DNA of 64,000 bases, taken from Neoechinorhynchus agilis. Taxonomy: Eukaryota > Acanthocephala. Location: assembly GCA_051530055.1 (NCBI GenBank), contig CM121341.1, positions 14,198,001 to 14,262,000 on the forward strand, given 5' to 3'. This document shows positions 31,333-41,604 of this stretch, one piece after another. The notes under the pieces were generated by a model. That model saw nothing but the letters and a program-made list of their open reading frames with translations. It was not told the origin of the DNA and did not search any database. How positions within the stretch are numbered: position 1 is the stretch's first letter; each line of letters begins with the position of its first letter. The position numbers were made by a program, and so were the translations under genes.

Positions 31333-32385
31333 TCACTGGAATGAGCCAGCAGATCCGGCGAGAAGTGAATCGAACAACGTATTCGCTGGGCGCGCTTCGT
31401 AGCAAATTTCATAGACGGCAACGAACAAAGGATATCGACTAACAGCCTCCCGTTCCTTCAAAAGAGTAATAACTTCCTTTGCTGTTGAAGGACCTTGAAG
31501 TTTTTGTCCATTTAACATCTCGGCTTCTAATTGTTCAATCGATTTCTTTTGCTTTACGAACGCACTGGCAACTAATCGGTTTCTGCCTCCATAGCACGTA
31601 GCGACCAAATCTGCGATTCCACAGCTTTCAAGAAAGACACTTGTGTCATGATCGGGGAACATGAGTTTCGCTAGATTCACCATTTCAACGAAACCGATTC
31701 GAATAATGGCAGCTTTCGTGTTATCTCCATATCCTAAACCGTCAACGAATCCGACGGCCACTGCTACAATATTCTTTAAAGCTCCACATAGTTCAGCTAC
31801 CTGGGTCGAAGTAGTTGTTGAAAGTCGGAAATAGTTTGTTTCAAATAATTGTTGAAGAAGCGCGGCGTGATCGTGATGTGCGCAACCAATCGTGCTCTCA
31901 CAAAATTTCTCAGCGGCTACCTCGTTGGCAATGCTTGCGCCCATCAATACATGACAAGGGATTTTAAGTGTTTGTTCAATGTAATGGCTAATAAGATTCA
32001 CGGATCCGTCGTCTGTGGTCAAAAATCCTTTACATAAAGACACGGCGAACGAATTGGGCTTAACCGCATGTTTAAGAACTTCGCATTGTCTTACAAGGAA
32101 TTGATGAGGAATGACAATAATGAAAATATCAGATTGGCGAGCTACGTCAACCAAATCAGTCATTGCTACCACATTATCTGGGATCTTGAATCCAGGTAAA
32201 TACTTAGGATTCTCGTGATCTTCATTGATGATATCACTAAGGCGGCGGTTATCGTGTATTTCGTCGTAAACGTACATCCTAACTGTCTGCTTAAATGTTT
32301 CGGCGAATCGCTTTACATTTTGAGCGGCTATTCTAGCGATCGCGGTGCCCCAATTTCCACCACCAATCACGCTTACTGATAGCAT
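31333..32385 (-). CDS. gpdh: Glycerol-3-phosphate dehydrogenase, NAD-dependent, cytosolic type
   Basis: 350 residues, full family length. It interconverts dihydroxyacetone phosphate and glycerol-3-phosphate with NADH/NAD, feeding lipid synthesis and redox shuttling. The N-terminal NAD fold has GGGNWG (residues 8-13). Then come IIVIPHQFL, SLCKGF (catalytic-region Lys), GASIANEVA, the catalytic lysine in CGALKNIVAVAVGFVDGLGYGDNTKAAIIR, and substrate-binding CYGGRNR near residue 265. The C-terminal block is LQGPSTAKEV ... RYPLFVAVYEI. I start at the ATG of MLSVSVIGGG (32385), the usual distance from the glycine motif. The upstream GTG-initiated extension is not credible in a eukaryote, and a TCTTTTAG acceptor sits at 32409, consistent with an upstream exon or trans-splicing. 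No introns. Flanked on both sides by hammerhead-like arrays. Confidence 0.96.
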   Translation of the reverse strand: MLSVSVIGGGNWGTAIARIAAQNVKRFAETFKQTVRMYVYDEIHDNRRLSDIINEDHENPKYLPGFKIPDNVVAMTDLVDVARQSDIFIIVIPHQFLVRQCEVLKHAVKPNSFAVSLCKGFLTTDDGSVNLISHYIEQTLKIPCHVLMGASIANEVAAEKFCESTIGCAHHDHAALLQQLFETNYFRLSTTTSTQVAELCGALKNIVAVAVGFVDGLGYGDNTKAAIIRIGFVEMVNLAKLMFPDHDTSVFLESCGIADLVATCYGGRNRLVASAFVKQKKSIEQLEAEMLNGQKLQGPSTAKEVITLLKEREAVSRYPLFVAVYEICYEARPANTLFDSLLAGSAGSFQ

Positions 32386-32409
32386 CGCAAACAACACGAC
32401 AGTTGTCTA

Positions 32410-32899
32410 AAAGAGAGAAATAATAAAAAGCAAGGACGGTTAAACAATTTTAAGCGTGTTGTGTATGTGGTCGGTATGCATTTCGTAGACGCTTTCATAT
32501 ATAGAGACGCAAATAGGATTATGCACTTTTCCCTCAAGGACTAGGACAAAAAGATTTATGAACAGACGTAGTCTTTACAGTTCAAGGAAATTTGATGAGG
32601 CCGAGGAAGTATTTTATTCCTGAAGATATGCAAAAGTATTTTTTTACGAGAGAAAGGATATCACTCTTAAACTTCCAGTTGGATTCAATATACATTATCA
32701 AGAAATGATCAATGTACAGAAACACTAAAGAGTATGTCATTTGGGATAATTTAGTCGTAGTTCCATAGTTGGATAGCCGAAACTTTAAAATCTCAGAGGG
32801 AGTACCGTATAATACCTCATGAAAACAATTTTATTCTCACAGATCAAGAAAAATGTCAGCGATTCTCTTTATAATACTTCTGAGTTCTAAAAAATGGCT
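32410..32899. other. Upstream spacer of GPDH, no gene
   Basis: AT-rich; likely holds the GPDH promoter or an upstream leader exon, but no element is distinguishable. Confidence 0.4.
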
Positions 32900-32904
32900 C
32901 ACAC

Positions 32905-33290
32905 GTACAACTGTACATTCCCCAAAATCATCAAGAGAAAATCCTTAGAGATGATCGAGCTGGAGTGGTGGTTATCATAATCTTGATGGATGACTGATGA
33001 GGTGAGACTTCCTCGCGAAATTTTTTGATTTAATGAAATATGTTTTATCCGGAAGAGTATGCTTAACACAACTCCAATAACCAATTAAATAATCAAGAGA
33101 AAATCCTTCGAGATGATAGAGGTGGAGCTATGGTGATCATAATCTTGATGGATGACTGATGAGGCGAGACTTCCTCGCGAAATATTTCAAATAAATCAAA
33201 TATTTTATGACCGGGATTATTTTCACCAAAAGTATAATCAATTAAATCATCGATGAAAAATCCTCCGACATGATAGAGTTAAAGATGTGG
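32905..33290 (+). repeat. Tandem array 2 of hammerhead-like units
   Basis: Two full units in the same orientation as array 1. Cores at 32994 (CTGATGA-G-GTGAGACTTCCTCGC-GAAAT) and 33156 (CTGATGA-G-GCGAGACTTCCTCGC-GAAAT), 162 bases apart, with AATCATCAAGAGAAAATCC-like spacers. These two keep both the CTGATGA and GAAA boxes. The last unit ends in the variant tail ATGACCGGGATTATTTTCACC seen also at 28425 and 25905. Confidence 0.85.
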
Positions 33291-33299
33291 AAGTCTTAT

Positions 33300-34333
33300 A
33301 GCAGCCGAAGTAAATTCTTAATTCTTGTGGTTCTTTCAGATCGTCTGAAAAATTATTTTTAAAGAAATTAACGAAAGTGTTTATTCATCGCATTTAGGCC
33401 CTTTTGCCCACGGTTTTAGGATTCGTGTAGAGTTCACTTAAAAAATGCGTTTTCTTATTATTCGGTCGGCCCTTGACACCAGAGGGAGGTCGTTAAAGTC
33501 GAATGTATGTTTTTGACTGTGTAAATCAGTCGCTTTCAATTCAAATTGTTTCGCAGTCTCGAGGTGTCGAGTACCCACCAAAAATAATAATAATATATTG
33601 AACCAGCCGAATGTAATCCCAAAGAAACTTAGATTTCTGTTTGCTTTTAATGTTAGGATTCGAAATATATCTCCATAAAACGCTTGAAGTTGTATTTTAG
33701 TAATGGTTTGAGCATGAAAACCAATATAGTAATAGTTTTTTGTTTAGTTTGAATCCGTTCTTAATTTCTAAAATTGAAGTATGTGACTTCGGATCACGAA
33801 AAATGATTAATGATTATCTATTTATTTCCTAGTTAGGTCACGAAAAGAAACAGTGGTATAAAGCTAAGTTAAATATTTGCTTTTTAAATATTTATTGTTT
33901 GTGTATGTTGCTAACCGGTTATATTTGGAGTGTATTTTGAAGTGATTAATCCCTACACGGCCGTGATCTAGAAATCAGTCGTCTAGGGGATATTTACATT
34001 TAGTACGAAAACTTCCTTGATTCCGACTCATTCAACCAATATTCCGTTTTACGCCAAATTAACTTAAAAACTAAACCAACTTCCGACTTAAACCCACTTA
34101 TTCTATTGCATATTGAACTAATCGTGATGGTTCTGGTTTAAATCGCAGTCTTTTGTTTTATGTGAATGATTTCCCTAGCATTGCTTTATCTCGACCAAGC
34201 GTTATTCGATAGCGATCAACTTTCATATTTTAATCAGAGCATCCCTCGTTCGAGAACTATTTATAATTAAAAGCGGCAGATATTGCTAGAGCTAACAAAT
34301 ACAAAAATGCAAAGCTTCTGCATTTGATGCAGG
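33300..34333. other. AT-rich spacer, no gene
   Basis: No open frame of note, no repeat family recognised. It probably contains the 3' UTR of the PPP2R3C-like gene (minus strand). Confidence 0.45.
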
Positions 34334-37300
34334 TTATTGAAAGGGTTCTTGTTCTCCTACATTCGTTTGCTCGAATTCAATACTGTCGATAAATGAGAGA
34401 ATCAAAGTATCGTTACTCCGACTATGTGGATGGAAAGATGGAACCAAGATTCAGAAAAAATTACAGACCTCTTGTATATGTCTCGGCACGTGATTTGGCC
34501 ATCTTTTTTCGTATTGCGCTCCTGAACCGCATCAAGAATGGAATACAAGAATCCATCGGTGCTTGGCATCATTGACTGATTAGAACAGTCTACGAGCCTC
34601 TCACAGATTCCCTTTTTTTATGGATTAAGGAATATCTATCGAGTTGAAGAAGCGTACCTTATAGAAAATTCGGATGTCATTTGGGCCTATGTATCCGCGA
34701 CCGAAAGTGTCAAGTATGCGGAAAAAATATTTTATGGACCGTTCATGTTTGAGATGCAATAAAGCCAAACGGAAATCGACGAATCTTGGTAAATCAAACA
34801 CTCTTTGTTCCAGATTCTTCAGCTTCTTGCAATGTCTATATTTCTTTTTTGAACTTGGAAACAAATACTCGTTCCGGCGGAACACTTCGGATCTTGTTAC
34901 TCCGTACTCTTGGAATAAGCAATCCGTGAATTCGCGAGTAAAAGCAAAGTCGCTGTAACTAAAATAAACGGCGTGGACTTAAGCACTTGAAAGAAATTAC
35001 AAATGACCGAAAGATATGTAATTTTCAATCAGTAAGAAACTTCAGAAGTATTCACTTCATAATAAAATCATTTGATTTCGTTGTTCTTTTCGAATACTTT
35101 AGATTCAAATAAAAAATAATTTTAAGCGTTGAAGTGAGTATCCGACACGGCTGATTTTGGGCACGCGGCTCATCGATTTTGGCCAGGAAAGCGCATCAAA
35201 TCACTTAATGCCCTAGAACAGGCTCAAAGATGTCGAAGTCGTCTAGTTGACTTGAGTCCGAATCCTTGTTTCAGGGTAAGAGTGTTAAAATCCACGATCG
35301 CTGATGACTCACAACCAAAGGGGCGAAATACCGGTGAAGGGAGGAAACACATTGTTGAGTCCCGCTCTCTGGAGGTATCTGAAGACCCGGAGGGATGTAA
35401 AAAAACTCGTAATCCTATAGCTCCGTATATTGAGTGATTTTATGAGCTTCCTTGAACCAAATCGGTTGGCTTTGTTCCCAAAAATCAGCCGTGCAGGGTA
35501 TTTCATACGTCTAGCCACGCACGTGAAAAATAATATAAAACAATATTGGTAAATTCGGATTCGCGACCGTAGAGCTAATACTGTTGCCAATTCAGTCCAG
35601 GTGAAATACTTATTAATCATCAAAATTAAATTCAGAAACTAACTTTAAGATTTCGTCTCTTTCAATAAATCCATCCCTGTCTTTATCCAATTTTTCATAT
35701 TCTTTAAGGATAGCTTTAAAATTGCGGTATGTAAAGAAATTGTGGGTAAGCTTCTTCTCAGCAGTGGTATCGGCCTCCTTGACTTGCTTGACTTCTCGTC
35801 TTGCTTTTGTGTAGGCATCGAAAAGCTATGAAAAATTAAGACGAATTTCATTGACGTATATATAGGATCTTAAGCATATTGATTTTAAAAATGCACTGAT
35901 AAGGATGAACGATTCAACTCGCAATTCACGTTGAATGTAATTAGACTTCTTGGTCCCGGTTAGATAAAATACCGTACTTTAACTTGACTTAAAAACACCT
36001 CTTAGTCATAATCCCGACAAACCTAAATTCTAGCATTAAACTAGTGCCGAAAAATGTAAAATGAGTTACACCAAAAAGTACACTAACATGCAAGCAAAAT
36101 AGCGAGATTTTAACTAATGTAGTCTAGTTACCGAGCGTTTCAGGTTCTCATCTAAGCAATGGAAACTTTGAGCATCATGAGTCAAATGCTCTAGCACAAA
36201 GGATTAGTCATCTATGAGTAAATTACACCGAGTGCGGCAGTTTCGACAGGGTACGAACTAACACAAGATAGGTAATGTACGGTAATCGGCTATCCGCAAC
36301 ACCATTGAATCCCTTTCCGGTAGCGGCTAAGTTTGAAACATTCACGATTTCACCATCACCACAACCATATGGCCCAAGAATTCCGGCTGTAAAAAGTTTT
36401 ACGAAAACTGAGATAGACAATGTCGATTATGCACATTCACCGCTTGGAGAACGGATTCAATCGGATCAAGAATTCATTGGAGCCAACCCAACTGTTGTTA
36501 AAAGAGAACTTCCTGCAACGGTATACCGACAAAACATATCAGTACGGTATTTAAAACCACCTACACCTGAACCAGAAGTTGTCATTATAAAGGAAGTAAG
36601 GGAAGAGCCTCGAGAGTTGCCACCAAAAATTATTCGGCAACGACAACCGGCTCCAAGGACCCCGTCCCCTATTATTATCCGAGAAAAACCACCTACTCCA
36701 CCGGTACAAAAGCAGCCGAAGGTCATTTTGAAATATCTTTCACCTGATCCTCCTACTACAAGGCGGGTTATTATTGAGAAGTACGATAGTCCTCCGGTTA
36801 AGCCGCGTGATATAATAATTGAACGATGGTTGCCCTATTCGAAGCCTGAGACAAGAACGGTAGTACACCGCTCGGTTCAGAAAGGACCGGTTCGAGAACC
36901 AATTATCGTTGGTCACAAGAGGCCTACGTCGAGGTTTGAACGTGAATTGGTCGTTGATGGGGTTATAAAAACCGACCCAGATACATACTTGAGAAGATAC
37001 GGTGACCGTTTGGTAGACGTGGGGACCATACGGAAGGAACTGGACCACATGGGCTTTAACGAAGTCCTTCAGGTATGACTTTGAGCAGGTTATTGTTTAG
37101 AAGAAATTTTGTAAAGATTGCCGACGACCGTCTTGACTACAACCTTGGGACTCAAAATCGATCAAAAAGTTTTTATCGTGATAGAAAGCATCACAGAAAA
37201 CATCGTTCATCATCATACCGGCGAGTTAAAGAGTATGAGGTCAATGGTAAGTAGTCTTGAAGGCTATTAAAATAATTAAATTAAGTATTTTAGCCGATGA

Positions 37301-37978
37301 AGATATTAATGAGATTCTAAAAAAACTAGAACGTGAATCAAACTCACCATTCAGTCAAATCAAATCACGCGAAGAAAATGATGCTTCGAAAAAGAAAACT
37401 TATGTCTAAACCAGTTTAATTAATATATGAAGCGGATTTTGGAAGAATATTTAAATTTGTGGAATGTGTAATTCTTTTTTTTAATCGACAAAAATTATTA
37501 TTTTACGAAGCGATCGAAAATGAGATTAAATGTTTAGAATTCCCCTTAACTATGAATCACAATGGAACAAAAGTAAACATACGAAAAAAATCGTTTTGCT
37601 TTTAATTCGTGAGCTAGATTTACCTCACAAAACTCTACGAAGACGGGATGTATCACAAGACGTTCCAAACGTATGCATTTAGGACTTCGAAAATCAGGTG
37701 GAATAAAGAAGAAAAATTTTCGACATGCGACGGTTATATATAGCTCTCTTTCAGCATTGGTGCTTCCCTGAAACCAAGAAGCACAGTTCATCAACGATTC
37801 ACTTATCATTGTACTTAGGGCCTTTGGAAAGACACTTATGAGTCAGATGAGGACACAAAGTAGTCAAACCTGCTTGTCTAAGTATCCCGATTTTTGGTAC
37901 GGAATTATCAGACTTGCACAAACTCGCTGCCATATGCGACGATGGATATATTCCCTGTCTTGCGCATTACAGCCAAAC
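34334..37978 (-). CDS. PPP2R3C/G5PR-like protein phosphatase 2A regulatory subunit B'', N-terminus not resolved
   Basis: Inferred exons: 37978-37870, 37821-37624, 35825-35644, 34952-34658, 34575-34469, 34382-34334 (stop). All five junctions agree in phase; together they give 312 codons. The order matches human PPP2R3C: RIWQRVCASL...GYLDKQ, then ELYITVACRKFFFFIPPD (human FYVCTAVRKFFFF), then an EF-hand (YEKLDKDRDGFIERDEIL), then DLPRFVDFRLALLHLKHERSIKYFFRILD (human FLDFVLALENR...), a GYIGPNDIRIFY second hand, and a C-terminal ILDAVQERNTKKDGQI block. The family binds PP2A or related phosphatases through calcium-sensing hands and works in the cytosol/centrosome and B-cell signalling in mammals. 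The first EF-hand keeps D-D-D-G; the second is degenerate. The C-terminus is shorter than human. N-terminal exons must lie beyond 37978 and were not found with confidence. The 1.8-kb intron 35826-37623 contains a whole gene on the other strand. Confidence 0.82.
35130..35620 (+). repeat. Degraded PLE terminal-repeat sequence in a PPP2R3C-like intron
   Basis: Contains CTGATGA...GGGGC-GAAATACC at 35301-35330 and GAGTCCCGCTCTCTGG then TATCTGAAGACCCGGAGGGATG at 35360-35400. The latter matches the reverse complement of 42395-42490. It is a PLE-type hammerhead-bearing repeat in decay within the intron 34953-35643. Confidence 0.5.
36275..37409 (+). CDS. Proline-rich protein with KPRDIIIERWLPY motif, nested in an intron
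   Basis: Three inferred exons, 36275-37072, 37117-37246 and 37294-37409, separated by 44- and 47-base introns; phases agree and the product is 347 residues. The middle of exon 1 is a run of repeats built on P-P/T-P followed by hydrophobic-charged motifs: PKIIRQRQPAPRTP, SPIIIREKPPTPP, PKVILKYLSPDPP, RRVIIEKYDSPPV, KPRDIIIERWLPYSKP. The C-terminal part is basic with arginine, histidine and serine. Proteins with this kind of repeat resemble cytoskeletal or articulin/alveolin-like filaments; the similarity is only to the pattern, so no function is assigned. An in-frame stop lies just upstream of ATG 36275. The first intron uses a weak acceptor (GTAAAG). It lies entirely within an intron of the opposite-strand PPP2R3C-like gene. 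Confidence 0.75.
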
Positions 37979-38795
37979 CTTAAAATAGACCTATCGACAA
38001 TCGTCTTATTTGGCTCAGACTTTGTTGAGATCAATTAGGGTTTATCTACGCTGCGATCCTCGTAATAACAATTCGCCGTAAAAAAATAAGGGGCCAGTTT
38101 AGCCTTTATATGTTTCTGAGTCAAATGGCAATATTTCGCAGTTCCCAGATTTTCAGACGTTCAATCGCACTACAAATGCGTGATTCAAAGAGGCTAACTT
38201 TTTAGAAAAATATCGATTGCGCGTTTCGTAAATGAACGATTGACTAAAGCTTCAAAACATTCCAAACTACCACTCCAGATGTGCAAGATAGAATTAAGCA
38301 AATAAATCATCAACTTTAACCACAAATTCTCCGCGTGATTCATCCATTGAACAGAGTTTTGCGAAAAGTGTAGCTGTCATTAGGTTGCTGTAATAAAGAC
38401 ATTGAGAAAGATACTTAAGATATTAATTGCCCACCTGACGGATTGATGCATTTTAAGTTTTAAAACTTCGAACTGGTTGTAGTTTATTTTGCACTTATTA
38501 GGAGATTCCTTTTCGTCACAGGACTTTCTTGACCTTTTCCCCCTGTATAGGTCATTCCAAAAATCCTATAGGTATCATTTAATTAGCTCAGATATTAGAA
38601 AATGACACAACTCACGTCCAAGTGCGATTCCATTTCCTCTGTGACAGTACTGTAAGTTGACCATTGTCCAACAGGCTTACTTTTCTTCGACCTATTAAGT
38701 TTTAAACCAAATACCATTGCGTTCAATCGACGCACCACCCGGACACAATTTATCATTTTACACGCGTAAGTTAAAACGCAGTGCCCTCAACTTTT
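37979..38795. other. Region likely to hold unresolved 5' exons of the PPP2R3C-like gene
   Basis: No exon can be supported. One minus-strand stretch near 38200-38280 is open (SLECFEALVNRSFTKRAI) but I cannot align it or place its splice sites. Confidence 0.3.
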
Positions 38796-39110
38796 TTAGA
38801 TTTTATTCAAAAATTCCACTAACGTACTTTCCTCATCCTTAGAGGTTGAGTCAACTTTCTGACCGGACCGATAGGCTATAACTGTCGGAAAGTGATCGAG
38901 TTCAAAAAATTCTTGTACTTCGTCACTGCCTCCGTCCACCTTCACGATCTCCACATCTGGATATTTTGCTTTCATATCCGCCAGCATTTTCCCCAACATC
39001 TTGCATTTTTGGCACCAACTAGCAAAGAATTCGACTACAACTTTATCCTTTGTTTTTATTAGTTCCTTTGCCTTCTCGAAATCAACCACCTCCAACTCAA
39101 TTGAACACAT
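38796..39110 (-). CDS. Thioredoxin-like protein with CQKC active site
   Basis: 104 residues, the full length of a single thioredoxin fold. Strand and helix pattern is intact: KVVVEFFASWCQKCKMLGKML, then VEIVKVDGG, FELDHFPTVIAYRSGQ with the conserved cis-proline, and a terminal helix VEFLNKI. The active site is WCQKC rather than the canonical WCGPC. Both cysteines are kept, so a dithiol-disulfide redox role is expected, but a Lys in place of Pro generally changes redox potential. No signal peptide, so cytosolic. The ATG at 39110 follows directly on an AG (GCTAG), as would be expected for a trans-splice or very short 5' exon. Confidence 0.93.
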   Translation of the reverse strand: MCSIELEVVDFEKAKELIKTKDKVVVEFFASWCQKCKMLGKMLADMKAKYPDVEIVKVDGGSDEVQEFFELDHFPTVIAYRSGQKVDSTSKDEESTLVEFLNKI

Positions 39111-40504
39111 CTAGCAATGCCGGTAAACGGGGGAAGTTAAGAGTGCTTGAATAATCAGTTCTCTTTTAAGAAGCGCATTATACACTTTAAGAGGTTTGAA
39201 TCATCCTAAAATGTAGTTGCTCTTCAAGAAAAAAGAGCTGAAATTTACCTAGATTCCGGTACAGTGTACAGTTTGCGTCGTCGACTTTGAAATCAAATAG
39301 ATCAACGATAAGGTTTACAAAGTTTAGATAAGCAATTTAAATGCCGGGAACGATTTTCTATCATTAGGGCGTTCTTCAATGCCATAAACCTCCACAAAAA
39401 TTATAGACATCAAGCTTCTACTTACGAATTAGTTGATTCAGCCCAGCCAGACGAGTTGAAGTAATGCACAGAAAGCTTGTTATCTAAATCAACCCTTTTA
39501 TTATTTTCTTTATTCCTTTGGAAGGTGTCAGAAACTTATCATGCTCCATTTAATGTTGAGGACTATCCAAAAAATTATGAAGGTTGGCACTTTGAGTAAC
39601 AATGCAAAAAGAGCTCCGGTAAAAGTCCTTAATGGTGATGCAGAAATAATGGGACGCTGGAGACCGCAACAACCGTCAATTCTGATACCATCGCCTCAAC
39701 TTCTAGTTTTGCCATCGACCGTGTGGATTTCCGGCCAAGCCAACGGACCTGGGATCACGTGAAAAGATCTCAGTAACACTCCCAACGGCGACGACGATTC
39801 CTGGGTAATATAGGGCACACCTAAGTGCAATCAATATCAAATCCAGAAATATTAATCCAATCACATTTCATGAACATTCAAACAACTTTTGAATGTTTAC
39901 TTGTTTTAGTCTACTCTCATTAACACTATACCGCTTCAATAAAACAATTCAGGACAAAAACGCTATCTATTGATATTGTTTGCTAAGAATGTACTATTTG
40001 CAGACGCGATGATTGAGGAATGGTTCTCAACACAACTTCGCAAGCATCCCCATAATATATAATGACAGGGACGGGAAAGCGCGAAAGAGAGAGTAAACGA
40101 GCGACGTTGAAGTCTATGGAAGGCGTGCTCAAGCCAAAAGTTTTACGACGAAACCCAGGTGGGTTTTTATGGGAAGTCTCACAAGAAAAATGTGGTAAAC
40201 AAAACAGAGTGACTTAAGAGAGAATCGGGGTGATCGGAAATTTTAACGAACTGTTCCTAATACTATTCTACAGAAATGATACTATAAAACGTTAACTATA
40301 AATCTCAATTTGAGTATCTGATTGTTAATAGCGAACTTTAAGTGCCTTTTCCACACAGATATAAAAGACGTCGTCTTCAGATTTTCTATTAGGTTTTCTG
40401 AGAACGAAATCACCTTACGAATCGTGAAATAATTAATGTGGAAATTTGGAGCCATCCCGAGTGTACGTGCTTATTGGCTTTATTTTCTTCAAATTCTAGC
40501 ATTG
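39111..40504. other. Spacer with one dispersed repeat
   Basis: No gene supported. 39580-39720 is the second copy of the repeat seen at 21411-21545. A short frame (39541-39762) crosses it and is not called. Confidence 0.5.
39580..39720. repeat. Dispersed repeat, second copy
   Basis: GGTTGGCACTTTGAG ... GGTAAAAGTCCTTAA ... GACCGCAACAACCGTCAATTC, matching 21411-21545 in the same orientation with small indels. Confidence 0.55.
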
Positions 40505-41577
40505 TCAAGATATTTCAGGAGACGACTCCAGTTGAGGTTCTCCACCTTCATAGCCCATTTGCGATGGCTGATCATCCGCTGACATCCCCGGATCGCCACC
40601 AGGCATACCTGATGCATGATCCCAACTACTGTCTCGAAATTGACGAGGTTCCATTTCAGATTGCCAAGGAACGTATTGCATTTCCTTCTTAGATGCCTTA
40701 AGAACTTTATGCCTCTGAATCAGAGTATCGCCAATCCGATGAACCTCATTCCCTCGTTTATTAAAATTCTTTGTCTCTTGTTTTAATCGACCGTGCAGGT
40801 GGGGCGTATCGTCTTTAGAATGACTGCGGGTAAGAAGGCTTTCTACATTTGAGTGACCACCATTCATATGTTTAGTTTGGTCCCGTGAGAGTTGTAACAT
40901 GCGGTTGTGCTCACTTTTCGATTTTCCAAACAAACGTTGCTCTTCTTTCACCGCTTGTTGAAATATCTTGGAATCGTGAGATGAAGATTGACTAAAAGGA
41001 TTCGCGCGGTCGTATCTTGTGTGGTCAATCGAATGCTGACGATCATATCTACTTGGACCATAGTGCCCCGGTAGCTCCTCCCTCGAATAACCGGACATTT
41101 GAAACTTGTTTTGCTTATCCTTATGCGGATTTATTTGTCGTAAATAATCCATAGCTATTCGGCTTTTTTCTTCACTTCTACGATCATAATGTGAAGTAGG
41201 TTCACCTTGTCTTAAAATCCCAGGTCGACCAAATGAATGAAGTCTATCTTGGCCATCGTTGCTTAAATTAACTCTATTGATAATTAAAAATTCGATTTAT
41301 AATGATTTCTTAAGCTTACTCCTTAGGTTCATTTCTTGACAAAAAATTTCGCTCTTTCGGTTGCGCGAACGTTCGAGGTCTATATTTATCAGATAATTTA
41401 ATTTCTAGCACTTTACCATATCTCAAACGTTTCGTTTGTGAACCTATAGCGTCGATAAGTTGATTCCTTATAGAAAGTAACACAATAAAACTTACCTCCA
41501 TCATTTTGTTCAAACCTCGGAGGATTATGACATGAGGAAACTATCAATATTAGGGCAAGTATCGCAAGGTTAAGCAT
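40505..41577 (-). CDS. Predicted secreted, charged, low-complexity protein
   Basis: Three inferred exons: 41577-41496, 41443-41320, 41273-40505. Phases agree and give 288 residues. The N-terminus MLNLAILALILIVSSCHNPP is a convincing signal peptide. The rest is hydrophilic and rich in Arg, His, Ser, Gln and Asp, with no cysteine-rich domain: KYRPRTFAQPKERNF, then REELPGHYGPSRYDRQHS, LLTRSHSKDDTPHLHGRLKQ, and an acidic Gly/Glu/Ser tail (MGYEGGEPQLESSPE). I recognise no family. The composition suggests an extracellular, possibly disordered protein. The ATG at 41577 is preferred because it opens the hydrophobic segment; an upstream TTG in frame is ignored. Confidence 0.75.
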
Positions 41578-41604
41578 TTCTGGGGTGTTTGTCTGAGCAA
41601 TCAA

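Noticed and set aside
38190-38290. N-terminal exon of the PPP2R3C-like gene
   Set aside because: Open frame without convincing alignment or splice sites.
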